The notes under the pieces: generated by a model
Databases searched by the model: none
Told to the model about the DNA's origin: nothing
The model's input: only the letters and a program-made list of their open reading frames with translations
In this document: piece by piece, positions 1 through 6,667 of the stretch
Layout of the letters: each line of letters begins with the position of its first letter
Position numbering within the stretch: position 1 is the stretch's first letter
Assembly (NCBI GenBank): GCA_039033995.1
Contig: JBCCBP010000053.1
Span: 1 to 20,684 of the forward strand
Reading direction: 5' to 3'
Source of the DNA: CALBPI01 sp039033995
Lineage (GTDB): Bacteria; Pseudomonadota; Gammaproteobacteria; Steroidobacterales; Woeseiaceae
DNA length: 20,684 nt
Program-made: the position numbers and the translations under genes

Positions 1-496
1 CGGCCGCGCAGGCGGCCCTCAAGGACTTCGGGGCCTTTCGGGTCCCAAAAGCGCTCGAGCGCCGAGCCAAGAGCGGGCGCGCCGCGTCGAAGGCCGCGCC
101 AAATTTGAACCCGGCAGCGTACGATAGCGGCGCCGCGATGCCTGCCAGGCAACTGCCCAACAAGGGCCGGTCTCGCATCCAGGCCATCGATTGTGTCAGG
201 GTCAGCGTGAAGATGACCCATAGCCCCATGATCCACCACGGCGCTACCGGGCCTGCCGGCAACACATAATCGACGATGCCGAAGGTGGCGTAACTGCCAT
301 CGACAAGGACACCACCGATCAGGCCGAACGCGAGCAGTGTGAGCAATCCACGTCGATTATTCGCAATGCTCAGTTCCCATCCGAGAAACAACAGGCAGAG
401 CAATGCGCCAGGCCATAGAAGGCTGTTGGCAGCACCAACTACCAGGGCAAGCCACGAGCCCTGAAACAATAGAAAGTTCGCAACAAATTGCAGCAT
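1..496 (-). CDS. DUF2878-like integral membrane protein, 3' end cut off by the window edge
   Basis: The minus-strand frame opens with ATG at 496 and stays open to base 1, giving 165 residues without a stop. It begins MLQFVANFLLFQGSWLALVV and shows about four hydrophobic segments (roughly residues 3-40, 50-62, 80-105 and 112-125). The features GSW near the N-terminus, PWW in the middle, and RPLLG followed by APLSYAAG resemble the small DUF2878 membrane family as I remember it; its function is unknown. The start is backed by GGGAG about 8 nt upstream. From about residue 133 the expected last hydrophobic helix is missing and the tail becomes Arg/Ala-rich, while the DNA becomes much more GC-rich. 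A frameshift or an assembly junction near the left edge is possible. The family call is fairly confident for residues 1-130 and doubtful for the tail. Confidence 0.6.
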   Translation of the reverse strand, partial: MLQFVANFLLFQGSWLALVVGAANSLLWPGALLCLLFLGWELSIANNRRGLLTLLAFGLIGGVLVDGSYATFGIVDYVLPAGPVAPWWIMGLWVIFTLTLTQSMAWMRDRPLLGSCLAGIAAPLSYAAGFKFGAAFDAARPLLARRSSAFGTRKAPKSLRAACAA

Positions 497-558
497 GTTG
501 GGCTCCCGCCTAAGCATCAGCCATGAGTTTCGCTGCTTTGCGTGTATTAGATGCGGCC

Positions 559-586
559 GCCGCGCATCGTGGAATGATCGCGCGGC
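559..586 (-). terminator. GC-rich hairpin just downstream of the lipoprotein operon, possible terminator
   Basis: Twelve bases past the stop codon of the lipoprotein gene, the minus strand can fold into a stem of GCCGCGC(G)ATC against GATGCGCGGC, with one bulged G and the 7-nt loop ATTCCAC. Its position fits a transcription terminator between the lipoprotein operon and the DUF2878-like gene. No T-run follows, so it is not a classic intrinsic terminator. It may only be an mRNA-end stabiliser. Confidence 0.35.
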
Positions 587-598
587 TTACCAGTCCGC

Positions 599-1285
599 CT
601 AGTCGCCGGTGGTTTGCGCGCCCGCGATGAAGTCCTTGAGTTGGACCGACAGGTCTTTACAGGCGGTGGCTTTGGTGCGCGCGATCATCGGAATAGGGAT
701 TACGATGGCCGGCATATAGGAGGTGCCTGATACGGTGGTCGCGATGTTGCCCGCTTCCTTGCCGTCTTCGAGGTCCCAAACCACAGCATCGTAGTCAGAT
801 TTTGACTCCCACCACGCGAACCCGAAGCAACCGGCACCACCCGGACCTGCTGCGCAAGACAGGCTACCGCCGCCATTCGGTCGATCGGTGTTGCCATCGA
901 GCCAGACGACGTAGCGAACCCCGGTCTCGCGCATGCGTCTGGCGATGAGTTCGTTGTTCATCAGTTTAGGCAGGCCAGAGATATTGTTCGGTGCGGTGCG
1001 TGGTTCGAACCATGGATACATGGCATCAACAAACTGCTCACCCGGCATGATATTGATACCGTTTCGGCCGCTGTCGAGGGCATCGATGACACATTTCGTA
1101 AAGTTTTTCTCGGTCTGGTTACCGGTGTGATAGCTCCGTGCCATGATGACAACGGATTCGCCGTCATAGACGGGCAGCGGGTCGTTTGAGGTCAGATCAG
1201 TCCTACTCGTCGAGCACGCGGATAAAACAAAAATTCCCATTAAAAACAGCGAGTAAAAACTGATTCTTGATGTCAATTCGATCAT
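599..1285 (-). CDS. predicted lipoprotein of unknown function (228 aa)
   Basis: The N-terminus has a hydrophobic stretch (about residues 8-22) ending in the lipobox LSAC with Cys24, so the protein is probably a lipid-anchored envelope protein. The body contains a segment about recognition of a cysteine-containing glycine-rich loop (SCAAGPGGAGCFGFAWW, about residues 143-159). Two paired Cys there and further Cys at about 65 and 208 might form disulfides. I do not recognise the family. The start codon overlaps the stop of the upstream lipoprotein gene by 4 nt (ATGA at 1285-1282), and GGGAG lies just upstream, so the two are translationally coupled and likely act together in the envelope. No enzymatic motif is apparent. 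Confidence 0.8.
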   Translation of the reverse strand: MIELTSRISFYSLFLMGIFVLSACSTSRTDLTSNDPLPVYDGESVVIMARSYHTGNQTEKNFTKCVIDALDSGRNGINIMPGEQFVDAMYPWFEPRTAPNNISGLPKLMNNELIARRMRETGVRYVVWLDGNTDRPNGGGSLSCAAGPGGAGCFGFAWWESKSDYDAVVWDLEDGKEAGNIATTVSGTSYMPAIVIPIPMIARTKATACKDLSVQLKDFIAGAQTTGD

Positions 1286-2025
1286 AAGAACTGCTCTCCC
1301 GTAGGTGGTACAGACATCGCGCCGACATCGGTCTCCGGCTCTGCCGGTTGGGTTGTCGCACGATCTTCCGCTACTGGTAAGACCTCGTTTTCTGGCGCAG
1401 GTTCAGGAATTTGATTGCCCGCGAGCAGCGATTGTTTGTGGAAGCGGGTGAGTAGCAAGACCGCGGCATCGCGCAGTGCGAGATTGGCGGCTGACGTCAG
1501 CGCGGCATTTTGACCGCTGACAATCGAATCGCGTGTCGCCTTTCCGTAAGCGGGGAGCGGAAACTCTGATTGCAGTGCGCCACTGCTGTCATACACCTTG
1601 AATTTGAATTTGATCCACACGGCGTAGTCCTCGGTGACCGTCTGTGACGGCAACGCAAACTCGAGTGCATCGATATCGGAATCGATTAACAGATCGATAC
1701 CGTTTGGTACCGGTTCTCCGACCGGCACTGACACTGTGCGTGCAAACATGTCTTCGAATGTGGCGCTGAGTGCCAATTCGGCGGCCGGGCCAACATTGAT
1801 CGCATACTCCTCGCCGGTAGGCAGTGTTTCTTCGTGGCGGTACGTGGTCAAAGTCTCCTGCATGCGAATGCCGGCCGTAAGCGGCAGCGGTTCGACCAAC
1901 GCATCCGGTAACGGCGTCAATGGCACATTAACCGTGGCGCCACAGCCTGCGAGTGCCAGAGTCGCTGCGATTGCCCCGCAACGCCGCCGAAGGGTCCGTA
2001 GTGGTTCCCGCAGACGCTTGATCAT
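1282..2025 (-). CDS. predicted lipoprotein of unknown function (247 aa)
   Basis: The protein starts with a strongly basic n-region (MIKRLREPLRTLRRR), then a short hydrophobic core and the lipobox LAGC with Cys28, typical of a lipoprotein signal. The mature part is acidic, with a DSDIDALEF segment near the middle, and ends in a low-complexity Pro/Glu/Thr-rich tail. The pattern of a conserved beta-rich middle followed by SAANLALRDAAVLLL vaguely resembles small envelope lipoproteins whose monomers bind other envelope parts, but I cannot assign a family. It is the first gene of a two-gene operon with the downstream lipoprotein (ATGA overlap). The start is supported by AGAGGT 9 nt upstream. The promoter should lie in the divergent region at 2026-2233. 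Confidence 0.8.
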   Translation of the reverse strand: MIKRLREPLRTLRRRCGAIAATLALAGCGATVNVPLTPLPDALVEPLPLTAGIRMQETLTTYRHEETLPTGEEYAINVGPAAELALSATFEDMFARTVSVPVGEPVPNGIDLLIDSDIDALEFALPSQTVTEDYAVWIKFKFKVYDSSGALQSEFPLPAYGKATRDSIVSGQNAALTSAANLALRDAAVLLLTRFHKQSLLAGNQIPEPAPENEVLPVAEDRATTQPAEPETDVGAMSVPPTGEQFL

Positions 2026-2034
2026 AGTCGGTTT

Positions 2035-2040
2035 ACCTCT
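2035..2040 (-). promoter_or_regulatory. ribosome binding site of the first lipoprotein gene
   Basis: On the minus strand AGAGGT lies 9 nt upstream of the ATG at 2025. It is a near-consensus Shine-Dalgarno sequence and supports that start over later in-frame codons. Confidence 0.6.
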
Positions 2041-2060
2041 TGACGCCGTATTGTCTAATT

Positions 2061-2080
2061 AGTGTCGACAAGTCGACACT
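2061..2080. promoter_or_regulatory. perfect 9-2-9 palindrome, candidate operator
   Basis: The sequence AGTGTCGACAAGTCGACACT has two perfect 9-bp inverted arms around an AA spacer. A 2-nt loop is too short for a hairpin, so a binding site for a dimeric regulator is the more natural reading. It lies 36 bp upstream of the first lipoprotein gene and about 150 bp upstream of the histidine kinase gene. An A/T-rich TAATTA follows on the lipoprotein side, so it could overlap that promoter. The regulator is unknown; I do not match it to a known consensus. Confidence 0.5.
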
Positions 2081-2112
2081 TGGACGCCCGGATTTCAATC
2101 TACCCTGCCCAC

Positions 2113-2128
2113 CGCTTGCTCGCAAGCG
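2113..2128 (+). other. small perfect hairpin in the leader of the kinase operon
   Basis: CGCTTG and CAAGCG form a 6-bp stem around the loop CTCG. It sits in the 208-bp divergent region, 105 bp before the kinase start. There is no T-run after it. Its role is not known. Confidence 0.3.
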
Positions 2129-2155
2129 CCTGATCGGACCTATCTCACTGATTTT

Positions 2156-2174
2156 CGTTTCTAAAGCGGAAACG
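2156..2174 (+). other. second small hairpin in the leader of the kinase operon
   Basis: CGTTTC and GAAACG form a 6-bp perfect stem around a 7-nt loop, 60 bp before the kinase start. It may be part of the mRNA leader if transcription begins upstream of it. Chance occurrence is possible. Confidence 0.25.
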
Positions 2175-2233
2175 CGTGCCGCCGATACACTTTACTGGAC
2201 AGGTATTGCGGAAGTGTCACGGCGGGTTAACGC

Positions 2234-4303
2234 ATGGTCGAGCAAAAAATTGCCACAATCGCGTTGATGGCAGAGGCAGCCCTGCAGCCACGCGCCGCAG
2301 CGCTGCAGCAAGCGTTTTCTGGCGCTGCTCATATCCAGTGTCGCTTGATTCAGGGTGTTGCCGCAGCGACGGGCGCACTCGACGGCGCCGACATCGTCTT
2401 ACTGATCTTGCCCAGCGGCGATAGTGCCGATCCCGACACGTTGGCGCGCTTTGCCACGGATATCGCACCGGCGCCGCTGTTGGTCGTCGCCGAAGGCATT
2501 GCCGCTCGTGAGCCGTTGCTGATGGGTACCGGTATTGAGGATTGCTTCGATCCAACCTCAATGCCTGAGCACGCCATTGTTCGGGCAACGCAGCGGTGCA
2601 TTGAGCGCGCTGCACAGCGGGTCCATGTCAGCACTGCCGAGCGTCGTTACCAGGCATTGTTCAACCACATGCCGGTGGCCGCGTTCACCGTCAACACGGC
2701 GGGTGGCATCGTAAACGCAAATCACGCCTTTCTAGCGCTCATCTCGGCGTCATCCGTAGCGGAAATCGATGATCAGCGAATGAACGGGTTGTTGACGGGG
2801 CTTGCGGCGATGCAGTCGAGCGATGCCACCGGCATGCCGGTCTATCGTGGTCAGCATATTCTCGATAGTTGCGATGGCGAGCAGAAACACGTGCTGGTGA
2901 CAGCGCGGCGCAGCGAAACAGGTGATGCCGAACCTATCGTCGACGTCTTCGTCGTTGATGTGACAGAGCGTGAACAACAGGCGCGACGTGTCGTCAAGGC
3001 AGAAAATCGGCTGCGTAACCTGTATGACAACGTACCGATCATGATGTTTGAAGTGAACGACGACTTGATGATCGACCACCCGAACCGCGCCATGCTCGAC
3101 AGTCTCGAGCACCTGCGCCTTGAGGCAGGGGCTACGTCGCTGCGCGCATTGGTAACGAACGCTGACGAGATTGGCGAGCTTGATGACGCAGCGGCCAATC
3201 TGCGCCAAGGCAAGGCCGTCGTCGATTTGCCGCTCAGCATCGGCAACGTTGGGTCGGCGATGGAGTGTTTGCTGACGCTGATCCCGGCCAAAGATTTGCA
3301 AGGTCAAATCAATCGTTTTCACGGCATGCTGGTCGATCTGACCGTACAAAACAGCGCCCGACGAGAGCGCGACGCGCTGCAGGAGCAGTTGCAGCTCACC
3401 CAGAAGCTGGAATCGATCGGGCAACTCGCCGCCGGTATTGCACACGAAATCAACACGCCGGCGCAGTACGTGTCCGACAATTTGTCATTCTTGATGGAGT
3501 CATTCGATGACGTCTGGCAGGTGATTGCGAAGCTCGAATCGTCGCTCGCGGTGATGTCCGAACATGCCACGCTGCACGCGAAAGCGTCAGAAATTCGTGC
3601 CGCGATGGAAGAGGCGGATATGGAGTACCTCGGCGAGGAGATTCCAACGGCGCTGGCGCAGGGTCACGATGGCATTGCAAAGATCCGCGAGATTGTCCTC
3701 GCACTGAAGGATTTCTCGCATCCCGGGGGCGGAGCAATGGAACCGGCTGATATCAATCGCGTGGTCGAAAGCACGCTGACCGTCGCACGCAACGAGTGGA
3801 AGTACGTTGCCGATGTAGGGCTGGAACTCGATGAACACCTGCCTGCGGTTACCTGTTTTCCGTCGGCTTTATCACAGGTCATTTTGAATATCGTCGTCAA
3901 CGCAGCGCATGCCATTGCTGACGCCCGCGCGAGTAATACCGAGCAGGGCAGCATTGCGATCAAAACATACCGTGTCGATACAGAGCGAGTGTCGATCGCG
4001 ATTCGTGACAACGGACCAGGCATGCCGGAGGAGGTCCGCAAGAGAATTTTCGATCCGTTTTTTACGACCAAGGAAGTCGGGCGAGGCACAGGCCAGGGGC
4101 TCGCGATCAGTCGTAAAGTTGTCGTTGAACAACATGGCGGCAAACTGTTGGTGGACACCGAGCTCGGTGTCGGAACTGAATTTCGCATCGAATTGTGGAT
4201 CTCGGGCCAGGCATCGAGCAATGCCGGTGGCGAAACCAGCGACGATTCGGTCTCACGTTCGCCTGCTACCGAGTCGGTGGTTAATCTGGAGGCTGCAGTA
4301 TGA
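2234..4303 (+). CDS. cytoplasmic PAS-domain sensor histidine kinase with N-terminal pseudo-receiver
   Basis: The 689-residue protein has no membrane segment, so it should act in the cytoplasm. Residues 1-130 look like a receiver fold, but the usual phospho-Asp position in DIVLLILP is Ile58 and the usual Lys position in EDCFDPT is Asp. Two PAS-like domains follow (about 136-250 and 258-378), then a coiled linker with QLTQKLESIGQLAAG and an H-box AHEINTP with His404. The ATPase domain shows the N-box (N552 and N556), DNGPGMP (D592), FDPFFTTK and GRGTGQGLAIS. It should autophosphorylate and pass phosphate to the two receiver proteins encoded next in the operon. Its stop overlaps the next start (ATGA). 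The signal is unknown; small-molecule or redox sensing by PAS is inference. Confidence 0.93.
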   Translation: MVEQKIATIALMAEAALQPRAAALQQAFSGAAHIQCRLIQGVAAATGALDGADIVLLILPSGDSADPDTLARFATDIAPAPLLVVAEGIAAREPLLMGTGIEDCFDPTSMPEHAIVRATQRCIERAAQRVHVSTAERRYQALFNHMPVAAFTVNTAGGIVNANHAFLALISASSVAEIDDQRMNGLLTGLAAMQSSDATGMPVYRGQHILDSCDGEQKHVLVTARRSETGDAEPIVDVFVVDVTEREQQARRVVKAENRLRNLYDNVPIMMFEVNDDLMIDHPNRAMLDSLEHLRLEAGATSLRALVTNADEIGELDDAAANLRQGKAVVDLPLSIGNVGSAMECLLTLIPAKDLQGQINRFHGMLVDLTVQNSARRERDALQEQLQLTQKLESIGQLAAGIAHEINTPAQYVSDNLSFLMESFDDVWQVIAKLESSLAVMSEHATLHAKASEIRAAMEEADMEYLGEEIPTALAQGHDGIAKIREIVLALKDFSHPGGGAMEPADINRVVESTLTVARNEWKYVADVGLELDEHLPAVTCFPSALSQVILNIVVNAAHAIADARASNTEQGSIAIKTYRVDTERVSIAIRDNGPGMPEEVRKRIFDPFFTTKEVGRGTGQGLAISRKVVVEQHGGKLLVDTELGVGTEFRIELWISGQASSNAGGETSDDSVSRSPATESVVNLEAAV

Positions 4304-5493
4304 AACGCATCATGTTTGTAGATGACGAGCCAAACATCCTCAGTGGCCTGAAGCGTATGCTGCGACCCATGCGTCGTGAATGGTCGATGCAATTCGCTGA
4401 GAGTGCGGATCACGCCCTGGCGATGATGAAGGAGACTGGTGTCGATGTCATCGTGACCGATATGCGTATGCCCGGCCACGATGGCGCCTGGCTGTTGCAA
4501 CAAGTGCAGGAACAACATCCTGCGGCAGCACGGATCATCTTGTCTGGCCATGCCGAACAGGAAGCGACGATTCGTTCCGTCGCAGCGACGCATCAATTCC
4601 TCGCCAAACCCTGCGATGCCGATACGCTGCGCGAGACTGTCGCGCGTACCTGTCAGTTGCGCGATATGCTCCGATCAGAGCGCCTGCGCAAGATCACAGC
4701 AGAAATCAGCCGTCTTCCCAGCCTGCCTGACATCTACAGCGAGCTCAATGCGGAAATGGGACGTGATGGCTCTTCGATGGCCTCAATCGGGAGCATTGTG
4801 GAACGTGATCTTGGCATGAGTGCCAAGATACTGCAGCTCGTTAATTCCGCTTTTTTCGGCTTGCGGCGGCGCGTGGGTTCGGTGGCTCAAGCCGTCGCCT
4901 ATCTCGGCATGGATGTGATTCGTGCGCTGGTTCTGTCCGAATCCGCATTTAAAGCGTTTGAGTCTTCCGTGAGCTCCGTTGATGCGGCTGCACTGATTCG
5001 CGATAGCCGAAACGTTGCGGCGATTGCAAAAAAGATTGCTGATGCGGAAACGGATAACAAGTCGGTGGTCGATGAGGCGTTTCAGGCTGGCATGATGCAT
5101 CAACTGGGTACGCTGATTTTGGCGTCGGAGTTACCGGATGAATACCGTCAGGTCCTGGCGGCCGTCAAGTCTGGCGACGCGCTCTACAGCGCCGAAGTCA
5201 ATCAGTTCGAAGTGACTCATGGTGAGGTTGGCGCCTATCTGCTGGGCTTGTGGGGCCTATCGGACGGCACGATCGAGGCGGTGGCCTACCACAGCACCCC
5301 AAACACCACCGAGGTAACCCAGTTCGAGCCTGTCGCGGCGCTGCATGCCGCTGCCGGTCTATATGCGCAGATGCTTGGACGGGACGACACTGTTATCGAT
5401 GAGAGTTGGCTGGCAACGATCGGTTGTCTCGACCGGTTGTCTGCGTGGCGAGATCTCGCTCAGAGTCAAATGAACCAGAGGGATGCGGCATGA
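4300..5493 (+). CDS. response regulator with REC and HDOD domains
   Basis: The receiver (residues 1-120) has the full active site: D8-D9, phospho-acceptor D54 in VTDMRMPG, S82 and K103 in AKPCD. A linker leads into an HDOD domain (about 131-330) recognised by SRLPSLPDIYSEL, IVERDLGMSAKILQLVNSAFFG and the AVAYLGMDVIRALVLS segment. HDOD domains are non-catalytic relatives of HD phosphohydrolases and usually serve as protein interaction modules in signalling. The gene overlaps the kinase upstream and the next regulator downstream by 4 nt each, so all three are probably made together. It is most likely a phosphorylation target of the adjacent kinase, with output by protein contact and not by DNA binding, since no DNA-binding domain is present. 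Confidence 0.93.
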   Translation: MKRIMFVDDEPNILSGLKRMLRPMRREWSMQFAESADHALAMMKETGVDVIVTDMRMPGHDGAWLLQQVQEQHPAAARIILSGHAEQEATIRSVAATHQFLAKPCDADTLRETVARTCQLRDMLRSERLRKITAEISRLPSLPDIYSELNAEMGRDGSSMASIGSIVERDLGMSAKILQLVNSAFFGLRRRVGSVAQAVAYLGMDVIRALVLSESAFKAFESSVSSVDAAALIRDSRNVAAIAKKIADAETDNKSVVDEAFQAGMMHQLGTLILASELPDEYRQVLAAVKSGDALYSAEVNQFEVTHGEVGAYLLGLWGLSDGTIEAVAYHSTPNTTEVTQFEPVAALHAAAGLYAQMLGRDDTVIDESWLATIGCLDRLSAWRDLAQSQMNQRDAA

Positions 5494-6662
5494 ACCAGAG
5501 AGTGTTGTTTGTGGACGACGAGCCGAACGTGCTTCAGGCGCTGCGCAGAGCGATACGCAAAGATGTTGACGCGACCATCGCAGTCGGCCCGGAGGCGGGA
5601 TTGGAGGCGATCGCGAATCAACCGGCGTTCGCAGTCATCGTCTCCGACATGCGCATGCCGGGTATGAATGGCGTTGAGTTCTTACGCGCAGCAACACAGT
5701 TGTCGCCAGACTCGGTGCGCATCATGTTGACCGGCAACTCCGACCAGCAGACGGCTATCGATGCTGTCAACCAAGGTCAGGTGTTTCGCTTTCTCACCAA
5801 GCCTTGTGACGTCGATCAGTTGCGTCTTGTGTTGTCCCAGGCGATTCGTCAGTTTTCACTTGTGAATGCCGAGCGAGACTTGCTCGACAATACGGTGAAA
5901 GGCAGTCTCGGTGTCCTGACCGATCTCTTGTCGATGGCGATGCCCGAGGCATTTGGCAGGACCTGCCGTATCAAAGAGCGCGTCGCGCGCCTCACCGCTC
6001 ACTTTCCAGATCTCAGTGCGGATGACCGCTGGTCTATCGAAACGGCGACGATGCTATCGCAGCTGTGCTGTATTGCGATGGATCAGGATGTCATCGCCAA
6101 GTTGAATCGAGGCGAGTCGCTAAACGATACCGAACTGGCGGCCTATCATGCGGCCACCAGTCAGGTGGCGGGTATGGTCGAGCGCGTGCCGCGTATGGAG
6201 CAGGTCGCGCGGATTATTGCCAATCATCACAAGGGGTACGATGGCAGCGGCTACCCGCAAACGGATTTGCGGGCCGAAGCGATTCCTTTCGGCGCACGTG
6301 CGTTGCACCTCGCATTGGCTATCGATCAGTTGCGTTTGCGCGGACTCAGCAATGATGAAGTTCTGGAAGCGCTACAAATGAACAAGCGCCGCTATGACCC
6401 CCGTTTGCTTGAGAAGCTTGCGATAAAACAAACGTCTGCCGAGAGCCCGGAGCCGATGAATTTGCCGGTCACGGATGTGCAAATAGGCATGCGTATTGAG
6501 CAGGACATCACAACTGATAGTGGCAGCTTGCTGGTGTGTGCAGGGCAGCGTGTTTCCGACGCGATTCATGCCCATCTGATGTCGTTTGTGGAGCGTGGCG
6601 AGATGACCAGTGTCATCTCGGTTTCTAGCGATCTTTCCCCGCTATTGGAACGTACTGGCTGA
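5490..6662 (+). CDS. response regulator with REC and degenerate HD-GYP-like domain
   Basis: The start is placed at 5490 (MNQRVLFVDDEPN), which aligns the protein with receiver domains and gives an ATGA overlap with the previous gene; an in-frame ATG at 5406 would add 28 unrelated residues. The product is 390 aa. The receiver has D9-D10, D53, T81 and K104. The second half resembles HD-GYP phosphodiesterases, which hydrolyse cyclic di-GMP: it keeps IIANHHKGYDGSGYP. But the segment normally reading LLHDIGK is TMLSQLCC, so the HD metal ligands are absent, and the later Asp-rich helix is also altered. The C-terminus (GMRIEQDITTDSGSLLVCAGQ) matches the tail often seen in such regulators. It may bind a ligand or partner without hydrolysing it. 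Confidence 0.9.
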   Translation: MNQRVLFVDDEPNVLQALRRAIRKDVDATIAVGPEAGLEAIANQPAFAVIVSDMRMPGMNGVEFLRAATQLSPDSVRIMLTGNSDQQTAIDAVNQGQVFRFLTKPCDVDQLRLVLSQAIRQFSLVNAERDLLDNTVKGSLGVLTDLLSMAMPEAFGRTCRIKERVARLTAHFPDLSADDRWSIETATMLSQLCCIAMDQDVIAKLNRGESLNDTELAAYHAATSQVAGMVERVPRMEQVARIIANHHKGYDGSGYPQTDLRAEAIPFGARALHLALAIDQLRLRGLSNDEVLEALQMNKRRYDPRLLEKLAIKQTSAESPEPMNLPVTDVQIGMRIEQDITTDSGSLLVCAGQRVSDAIHAHLMSFVERGEMTSVISVSSDLSPLLERTG

Positions 6663-6667
6663 CGCCA

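Noticed and set aside
2113..2128. CGCTTG/CAAGCG stem as an intrinsic terminator
   Set aside because: No T-run follows on either strand, and its location between divergent starts does not suit a terminator.
2750..3445. 231-codon minus-strand open frame inside the kinase gene
   Set aside because: It is entirely antisense to the PAS-domain region and has no domain or ribosome site.
3664..4596. 310-codon open frame on the minus strand across the kinase end and the HDOD regulator start
   Set aside because: It is antisense to two well-supported genes with intact domains; the translation has no recognisable motif and shows the shadow pattern of a GC-rich genome.
5406..5489. 28-residue extension of the HD-GYP-like regulator from an ATG at 5406
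   Set aside because: It overlaps the HDOD gene widely, and receiver domains start at MNQRVLFVDD, where an ATGA overlap gives a natural start.
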